This document shows, one piece after another, positions 59,398-64,000 of a stretch of DNA of 64,000 bases (position 1 is its first letter; the number at the start of each line of letters is the position of its first letter). Source of the DNA: Candidatus Eiseniibacteriota bacterium (GTDB lineage: Bacteria > Eisenbacteria > RBG-16-71-46 > CAIMUX01); assembly GCA_903844735.1 (NCBI GenBank), contig CAIMUX010000002.1, forward strand, positions 62,001-126,000, in the 5' to 3' direction. The translations under genes were made by a program, and so were the position numbers. The notes beneath the pieces are model-generated. The model searched no databases, was not told where the DNA came from, and saw nothing but the letters and a program-made list of their open reading frames with translations.

Positions 59398-60804
59398 ATG
59401 AACACGCATCGTCATGACTCGGACGACCTCACGCGGCCCGGGGCCTACCTGCCCGCGCCGGCCGTACTCCGTCTGCCCATCGCGGCCGGCCTCTGCCTGG
59501 CTGCCTTCCTCGCGCTGCTTGGCTGGGCCGTGCTGCGGTCGCTAGGGCCCATGGCCATCGCCATCGGCGCCTGGTTCCTTGCGGCGGCGCTCCCCAGAGC
59601 GCGCGAACGCCGCGACGTTCGTAGCCTGCTCATCCTGCTCGGGACCTTGTGGATTGTCCACGCGGCGCGGTGGGTTGTCTATCCTCTCCTCGCGGGAATC
59701 CTGGCCGCGTTGCTGCTTGCGCCTGTGGTGGCATGGCTGGAGTCGAAGCGCGTCCGCCGCCCCTTGGCTGCGGTGCTGGTGCTGCTGCCGATCGGACTTC
59801 TGGTAGCCCTCGCCCTTTCGATCCTCGTGCCGGCCATCACGCGGCAAGCTCAGCTCATCTTGCAGAAACTCCCTGATGCGTACGCCTACCTGGCCGAACA
59901 TGGAAGGGGGTTGCTGCGGCTGGTCGGCCAGGAAACCGTGCCGGCTCCTGTCTCCGTCTCTGCCCCGGTCCCGTTTCCTGCCGTGACCGATTCGCTGGCG
60001 TTGACCGTTCGGAATTCGACCGGAGCGCCTGCGGCGGTCGTTCCTCTCACGGAGGCTGTCGGATTGGCCGGCGGCGATTGGCTGGGGAGGTTGACCGCTC
60101 ATGCTGAAAGCCTTCTGCGCGCGGCGTTCGGCGGGGTCTCAGGGATCGGCAAGGGATTGGGCCGCGCGGCCCAGTACCTTGGTCTCTTTTTTCTCACCCC
60201 CGTGGTTGCCTATCACCTGCTGGTCGGTCGAGAGCAATTCCGCGCCGCTGCGTTGCGCTGGATGCCCGCCCGCTGGCACGAGCACGCGCTGCGGGTAACC
60301 GGTGACATCGCCAGTTCGCTGCAGGTCTACCTGCGCGGGCAGTTCCTGGTGGCGGGGCTCGAGGCGGTCCTCTTCTCGATTGTCTTCGCCGTAGCGGGCC
60401 TGCCTCAGCCGGTGGCCCTGGGCGTCATCGCCGGGCTGCTCTCGCTGGTACCGATGCTCGGATTCTGGCTCACGATCCTGCTTGTTGTGTTGAACGCCGT
60501 CACCGGACCCGCGCCCGGGGCGACGCTGCTCAAGGCGGGCGTAGGAATCCTGATCATTAACCTCATCGAGGGGCAGATCCTCGTTCCGCGCATCCAGGGC
60601 TCAGGACTGGGGCTTCATCCGTTGGCAGTGCTCTTCGGCGTGTTGCTTTTCGGGACCATCTTCGGTTTCACGGGTGTGCTGCTGGCCATTCCGGCCATGG
60701 GGGTGATCCGCGCAGCCGTGCCCCGAATCGAAGAGGCTTGGGTGCGGAGCCGGGTCTATCGGGGGGGCGATCGTCAGACCGACTCGCCGGGCTTGGAGGA
60801 CTGA
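59398..60804 (+). CDS. AI-2E family transporter (PerM-like)
   Basis: A 468-residue polytopic membrane protein of the AI-2E/PerM exporter family (about eight helices). Conserved features are the P-L-L-A-G-I-L-A-A-L-L-L-A-P-V region, the large central soluble loop (about 150-260), F-L-T-P-V-V-A-Y-H-L-L near 262, and the late N-L-I-E-G-Q-I-L-V-P-R-I-Q-G. Members export diverse substrates, including sodium or signalling molecules. The ATG at 59398 has AGAGGAG upstream; the frame is open upstream inside the divergent gene. Its end overlaps convergent cvpA by 31 bases. Confidence 0.88.
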   Translation: MNTHRHDSDDLTRPGAYLPAPAVLRLPIAAGLCLAAFLALLGWAVLRSLGPMAIAIGAWFLAAALPRARERRDVRSLLILLGTLWIVHAARWVVYPLLAGILAALLLAPVVAWLESKRVRRPLAAVLVLLPIGLLVALALSILVPAITRQAQLILQKLPDAYAYLAEHGRGLLRLVGQETVPAPVSVSAPVPFPAVTDSLALTVRNSTGAPAAVVPLTEAVGLAGGDWLGRLTAHAESLLRAAFGGVSGIGKGLGRAAQYLGLFFLTPVVAYHLLVGREQFRAAALRWMPARWHEHALRVTGDIASSLQVYLRGQFLVAGLEAVLFSIVFAVAGLPQPVALGVIAGLLSLVPMLGFWLTILLVVLNAVTGPAPGATLLKAGVGILIINLIEGQILVPRIQGSGLGLHPLAVLFGVLLFGTIFGFTGVLLAIPAMGVIRAAVPRIEEAWVRSRVYRGGDRQTDSPGLED

Positions 60805-61340
60805 GCTGCCGGCGCGATGGTCTTGCGGAACGGCAGCCGATCCCAGCGGCCGAGAACCTTGGCCTGCGCGAGCGGGGGCAGCGCAAGCCGCGCGGCAGTC
60901 CGCACGGCGGGGTCGAGCCGTGGCAACACACGGGAACGGGCCAACGGCGCGCGATCCGGCGGCCCCAGCATCACCATGGCAGCGGCCAGAAAGAGCACCA
61001 GAGTAAACCCACGCACCCCGCCGAGGACGAGGCCAAGCAGCCGGCTCAGCCCAGTCGGTTTCTTCCCTTCCCAGGCCACAGCCAGTGCGCGGCCGGTCAG
61101 GGCCAGCGCTACGTACACCGCAGTGAAAACCAGGGCGAAGAGCAGTCCCCACGCCAAGCCCGACTTGCGCAGCCACACCGGGGCCTTGTCGAGGATCGGG
61201 GTCGCTAGGTGCAGCCCCGCGAGCATCCCTGCGGCCAATCCGCCGAGGGAGAAGAGCTCACGAAAAAATCCGTTTCGCAGCCCGGCCAGAGCCGTGAGAA
61301 CGAAACAGGCGACGAGCATGATATCGATGAAGAGATCCAT
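60774..61340 (-). CDS. cvpA: CvpA family protein
   Basis: A 188-residue inner-membrane protein with four helices in the first 130 residues. It shows the CvpA pattern A-G-L-R-N-G-F-F-R-E-L-F-S-L-G-G and L-S-R-L-L-G-L-V-L-G-G-V-R-G. The C-terminal cytoplasmic tail is basic. CvpA proteins are linked to colicin V production and envelope homeostasis. It converges on the PerM gene with a 31-base overlap. Confidence 0.85.
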   Translation of the reverse strand: MDLFIDIMLVACFVLTALAGLRNGFFRELFSLGGLAAGMLAGLHLATPILDKAPVWLRKSGLAWGLLFALVFTAVYVALALTGRALAVAWEGKKPTGLSRLLGLVLGGVRGFTLVLFLAAAMVMLGPPDRAPLARSRVLPRLDPAVRTAARLALPPLAQAKVLGRWDRLPFRKTIAPAAQSSKPGESV

Positions 61341-61434
61341 CTCTACCCGGCGGCTCCAGGCCGTACCGAGCTCCTCCTCTCCTGCGTGCGCCGCCTCCCT
61401 GCGGCATGGTCAGCTCACTGCCTCGGTGCCGGCT

Positions 61435-62859
61435 CTAACGAACGCGAACTATGCGACCGCCTGCCTTCCATCCGCGAGGTCCGTCCGCCCGGAAGAAGTA
61501 CATCCCCGGCGGTACGGTGCGGCCCGAGTCGTCTCGCCCATCCCAGCTCCAGACAGCGCCATCCACTCCCATCGTGGCATCGAGCCCGCGAACGAGTCGC
61601 CCCGCCGGATCCAGAACACGAAGGCTGAACGCCCCACCGATGCCGGCGTCCACCGTGCGATCGCCGGTGAGGAGCCGAATCGCTGTCGCGGTCGTGAAGG
61701 GATCAGGCGCGGCTCTGAGAACCCCCGGCCGTCCGGTCACCATCGGAGAGACACCAACCGGATCGATGTGCGCTTGAACCCAGATGGGCGAGGACCACGC
61801 ATGGTCACCGTCCAACTGGTTAGCCCGGGCGTAGTAGTAGTGCGTCTCCCCCTCGGCGAGCGCCTCGTAGTACTCGTAGGAGACTTGAGTTCCGAGAATC
61901 GCTTGCGAATTCAACAGCACGCCGTCCCGGTAGAGGTCTACCCGGGAGAAGAGGCCGGCCCCGTTTACGGAGCGCGCCTCCACCGTGAAGTGGGGGCAGA
62001 TGCCGACGGTAATCTCGGATCCCATGGGCTGTCCATCGATGCGGAAGTCCAGCTCTATCCGGTCAGAAGCAGGAAAGACCTCCATGGCAAAGAAGCGGCG
62101 CGCGCGCAGTGCGTCCGTGACCTGGTCATGCGTCAGGCTGTCGGCGAGGATTCCGGTGAGAAGGATCCGCCCGGCGTTGTTCAATTGATCGCCCCAGTGG
62201 CCCTCGTGGTTGTCCTGGTTGGCGACCGGCCCGATCCTCCAGCCGTTGGCCAGGGCCTGGTGAAACTGGACCTGGTAGTCACCGGAGTAGTACCCGTTGC
62301 GGATCTCCATCATCTTCATGGCGTTGGCGTACTCGGGATAGAATGCCAGGTTGTTGAAGAAGGTCCCGTACGTCGGGTTCGGATGATTGAAGGCGCCGAA
62401 GGCGTTGACCTGCTGGATGAAGGCATAGGTGCCTGCCAGATTCTCGGTCGAACCCGGGTTGAGGAACGCCGAGTCGTCGATGTTGATGTGACCGAAATCA
62501 GCCAGAACTCCGAACTCCTGCGAGGCGAGTGCGACGAAGATCCCCGATTGCGTCGCCACCGTGGCGGCGTTGCGCAATTGCGTCCACTCGGTTGAAGTCA
62601 GGTAGTGCGTGTGGTCGGTGATTGCCAGGACGTCGATATTCGCCACGTCGCGCGCGTAGGCGTACGCCTCCTGCGGCGTGCCGATCCCGTCGGAAAGCGC
62701 CGTGTGGGAGTGCAGGTTCGCATAGTAGACGTTGTAGGCGCGTCCGGGCGAGGCGATCAGGAGCAGGGCCGGCAGGGCCAGGACGGCCCACGCGGAGAAC
62801 GTGCGGCTCGTCGTGGCGCCGCCAGCCCGGCGGCTGCGGGCGAGCTTCAATCCAATCAC
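61435..62859 (-). CDS. secreted PHP-domain phosphoesterase-like protein with FlgD-like tail
   Basis: A 474-residue exported protein started at GTG 62859. After a signal peptide (about 20-43) comes a PHP-type metal-binding domain: N-L-H-S-H-T-A-L-S-D, then I-T-D-H-T-H-Y, and H-P-N-P-T-Y and Q-D-N-H-E-G-H later. These conserve the His/Asp clusters of PHP/CehA-like phosphoesterases, which cleave phosphate esters. A beta-sandwich follows (about 310-385), then a C-terminal FlgD-Ig-like domain (L-R-V-L-D-P-A-G-R ... W-D-G-R-D-D-S-G-R). The same tail type ends the M28 peptidase at the other side of the window. Confidence 0.83.
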   Translation of the reverse strand: MIGLKLARSRRAGGATTSRTFSAWAVLALPALLLIASPGRAYNVYYANLHSHTALSDGIGTPQEAYAYARDVANIDVLAITDHTHYLTSTEWTQLRNAATVATQSGIFVALASQEFGVLADFGHINIDDSAFLNPGSTENLAGTYAFIQQVNAFGAFNHPNPTYGTFFNNLAFYPEYANAMKMMEIRNGYYSGDYQVQFHQALANGWRIGPVANQDNHEGHWGDQLNNAGRILLTGILADSLTHDQVTDALRARRFFAMEVFPASDRIELDFRIDGQPMGSEITVGICPHFTVEARSVNGAGLFSRVDLYRDGVLLNSQAILGTQVSYEYYEALAEGETHYYYARANQLDGDHAWSSPIWVQAHIDPVGVSPMVTGRPGVLRAAPDPFTTATAIRLLTGDRTVDAGIGGAFSLRVLDPAGRLVRGLDATMGVDGAVWSWDGRDDSGRTVPPGMYFFRADGPRGWKAGGRIVRVR

Positions 62860-63001
62860 GGAACCCCCGGACGACCGCGAACCATGCCCATGAGCACGGA
62901 TGTGGCCACCTCCACACGGAACGCGGCCACCGGCGCCCGGCGGCAGCGGGCGTCTCCTGATTCCATGATAGCACAAATGGCCGGTCATTCGACCAGCAAA
63001 G

Positions 63002-63817
63002 TCAGCGAGGCCGCGGCAATTCCTCGATCTCCACGAGAACCGTGTCGCCCTTGCCGGCCCCGACACGGCGCTCCGCCCGCCCTTCGGCAACGGCAATTTC
63101 CAAAAGGTCGCTGCTCCCGAAGATGGCCAGGGTCCGGCCCCGCTCCTGGTCGGCATAGGTGCGGTGAATCCGGTCGATGATCTTTCCGTTGATAAGGATG
63201 CGGAAACGTCTCACCCCAACTGCCCGCTCGAAATCGGCGCGGGCGATGTTGCTCACGATGTTCCCGAAGCTGTCGATGTGAACCACTTCGCCGCGGATCT
63301 GGTCGCCCCAGATGCGCGGGACCGGAAGGGAGAGCCGGCACGGATCGGTGACCGGCGGGCCGAACTCCTCCGGGGCGACGCCGCGCGAAAGGAATGCCGC
63401 CACCGGAGCGAAGACGTCGCGTCCGTGGAAGGTGTCGCTCATGTCCGGGAGCAGAAAACACCGCTCCACAATTTCGAAGGCGCGGGCGGACGGATCTCCC
63501 TCGATGATGCCGGTGAAGGTGCCGTTGTCGGGCCCGACGAAGAAGTGCTCGTTCCCTGCTACGAGGATGGGGCGCCGCCCGCTTCCGACCCCGGGATCCA
63601 CGACCACGAGATGGACGGTTCCTGCGGGGAAATACCGGTACCCGCTGTCGAGGACGAGGGAAGCCTCCAGAACGTCCTGCGCCGTAATTTGGTGCGTGAC
63701 GTCGATGAGCCGAGCTTCGGGGTGAATCCGAAGCATCACGCCCTTCATCGTCCCGACATAATGGTCGCGAAGGCCGAAATCGGAGGTCAGCGTGATGACG
63801 CCGCAAGCTGGAACCAT
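63002..63817 (-). CDS. SAM hydroxide adenosyltransferase (DUF62)
   Basis: A 271-residue enzyme of the SAM hydrolase/fluorinase fold that splits S-adenosylmethionine into adenosine and methionine using hydroxide. The motifs L-T-S-D-F-G-L-R-D-H-Y-V-G, V-V-D-P-G-V-G, F-F-V-G-P-D-N-G-T-F and H-I-D-S-F-G-N are typical. The start at 63817 has GGGGAG 4 bases upstream; the ATG at 63832 lacks a ribosome site. It has its own promoter and is probably monocistronic. Confidence 0.9.
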   Translation of the reverse strand: MVPACGVITLTSDFGLRDHYVGTMKGVMLRIHPEARLIDVTHQITAQDVLEASLVLDSGYRYFPAGTVHLVVVDPGVGSGRRPILVAGNEHFFVGPDNGTFTGIIEGDPSARAFEIVERCFLLPDMSDTFHGRDVFAPVAAFLSRGVAPEEFGPPVTDPCRLSLPVPRIWGDQIRGEVVHIDSFGNIVSNIARADFERAVGVRRFRILINGKIIDRIHRTYADQERGRTLAIFGSSDLLEIAVAEGRAERRVGAGKGDTVLVEIEELPRPR

Positions 63818-63909
63818 CTCGCTCCCCTTCATGAACGTGCCTGCTCAACTCGCCCAGCCAACCGCAGACGCTGTCCAACCATGGCCGGAGCGTCTCTCCC
63901 CGCGGGCGG

Positions 63910-63938
63910 AGACTAGGCGCAAACCGAGGTCCGGTCAA
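63910..63938 (-). promoter_or_regulatory. promoter of the SAM hydroxide adenosyltransferase gene
   Basis: On the minus strand TTGACC (63938-63933) and TAGTCT (63915-63910) are 17 bases apart, 93 bases before the chosen start. It closely resembles the TTGACG-17-TAGACT promoter at 13949. Confidence 0.6.
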
Positions 63939-64000
63939 CACTGACTGACGCTCGGAAGCCCTGAGATTCGAGGTAGACAGCCTTCGGGCTTCAGGCTTCC

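Overview
The window looks like chromosomal DNA from a GC-rich, didermic (Gram-negative-type) bacterium. The LPS-assembly lipoprotein LptE, several small outer-membrane beta-barrels, lipobox lipoproteins, exosortase and polysaccharide-export genes point to an outer membrane. Two secreted proteins end in FlgD-Ig-like C-terminal domains. That feature is common in uncultured FCB-group-related phyla such as Candidatus Eisenbacteria, so I suggest such a lineage, as inference only. About fifty protein genes and two tRNAs are supported.

1-24.6 kb is mostly core chromosome. It holds a secreted M28 peptidase, a metal-binding HMA protein, MurB, tRNA-Leu(CAA), a lipoprotein and barrel pair, tRNA-Ala(GGC), UvrC, a Xer recombinase, a barrel protein, a SNF2-type helicase with a translationally coupled partner, a TPR membrane protein, and a gene-poor 0.9 kb stretch with an orphan terminator. 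A minus-strand cluster follows (lptE, holA, trxA, a periplasmic thioredoxin-fold/TPR protein), then an NtrC-type two-component pair, a nucleotide-sugar epimerase and a PorV-like barrel with a SPOR-like tail.

25.06-32.86 kb is the highlight: a compact integrated element of about 7.76 kb bounded by a perfect 35-bp direct repeat. It carries a P4-type integrase, an AlpA-type regulator, a zinc-finger/Toprim/RecA-like/HTH primase-helicase, an iteron-like array of fifteen GCAAC/GTTGC pentamers with a 17-bp dyad, a TerS-like small DNA-binding protein, a zinc-ribbon protein, and one long gene fusing an HK97-type prohead protease to a major capsid protein. No portal, large terminase, connector or tail gene is present. 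It therefore resembles a phage satellite (PICI-like) reduced to its own capsid shell. It is inserted in the last codons of a DegT-family aminotransferase gene and replaces them with its own look-alike C-terminus; the displaced ancestral 3' end still lies on the other side of the element.

32.8-38.9 kb is a minus-strand nucleotide-sugar operon (SDR reductase, DUF92 membrane protein, UDP-sugar dehydrogenase, epimerase, hexapeptide acetyltransferase, aminotransferase) suited to making an acylated amino-uronic sugar. A divergent promoter pair separates it from a C-terminal processing protease. 41-57.4 kb is a long minus-strand surface-polysaccharide/exosortase operon: a CapD-sugar transferase fusion, Wza-like export protein, Wzz/tyrosine-kinase-like protein, exosortase, EpsI, membrane and TPR proteins, a PrsK-like sensor without a kinase domain, an O-antigen ligase/polymerase, a PEGA protein and a fibronectin-III lipoprotein. 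The last 6 kb carry a YIP1 protein, a macro-domain-like protein, an AI-2E/PerM exporter, CvpA, a secreted PHP-domain protein with a FlgD-like tail, and a SAM hydroxide adenosyltransferase.

All family assignments come from reading motifs by eye; no database search was run.
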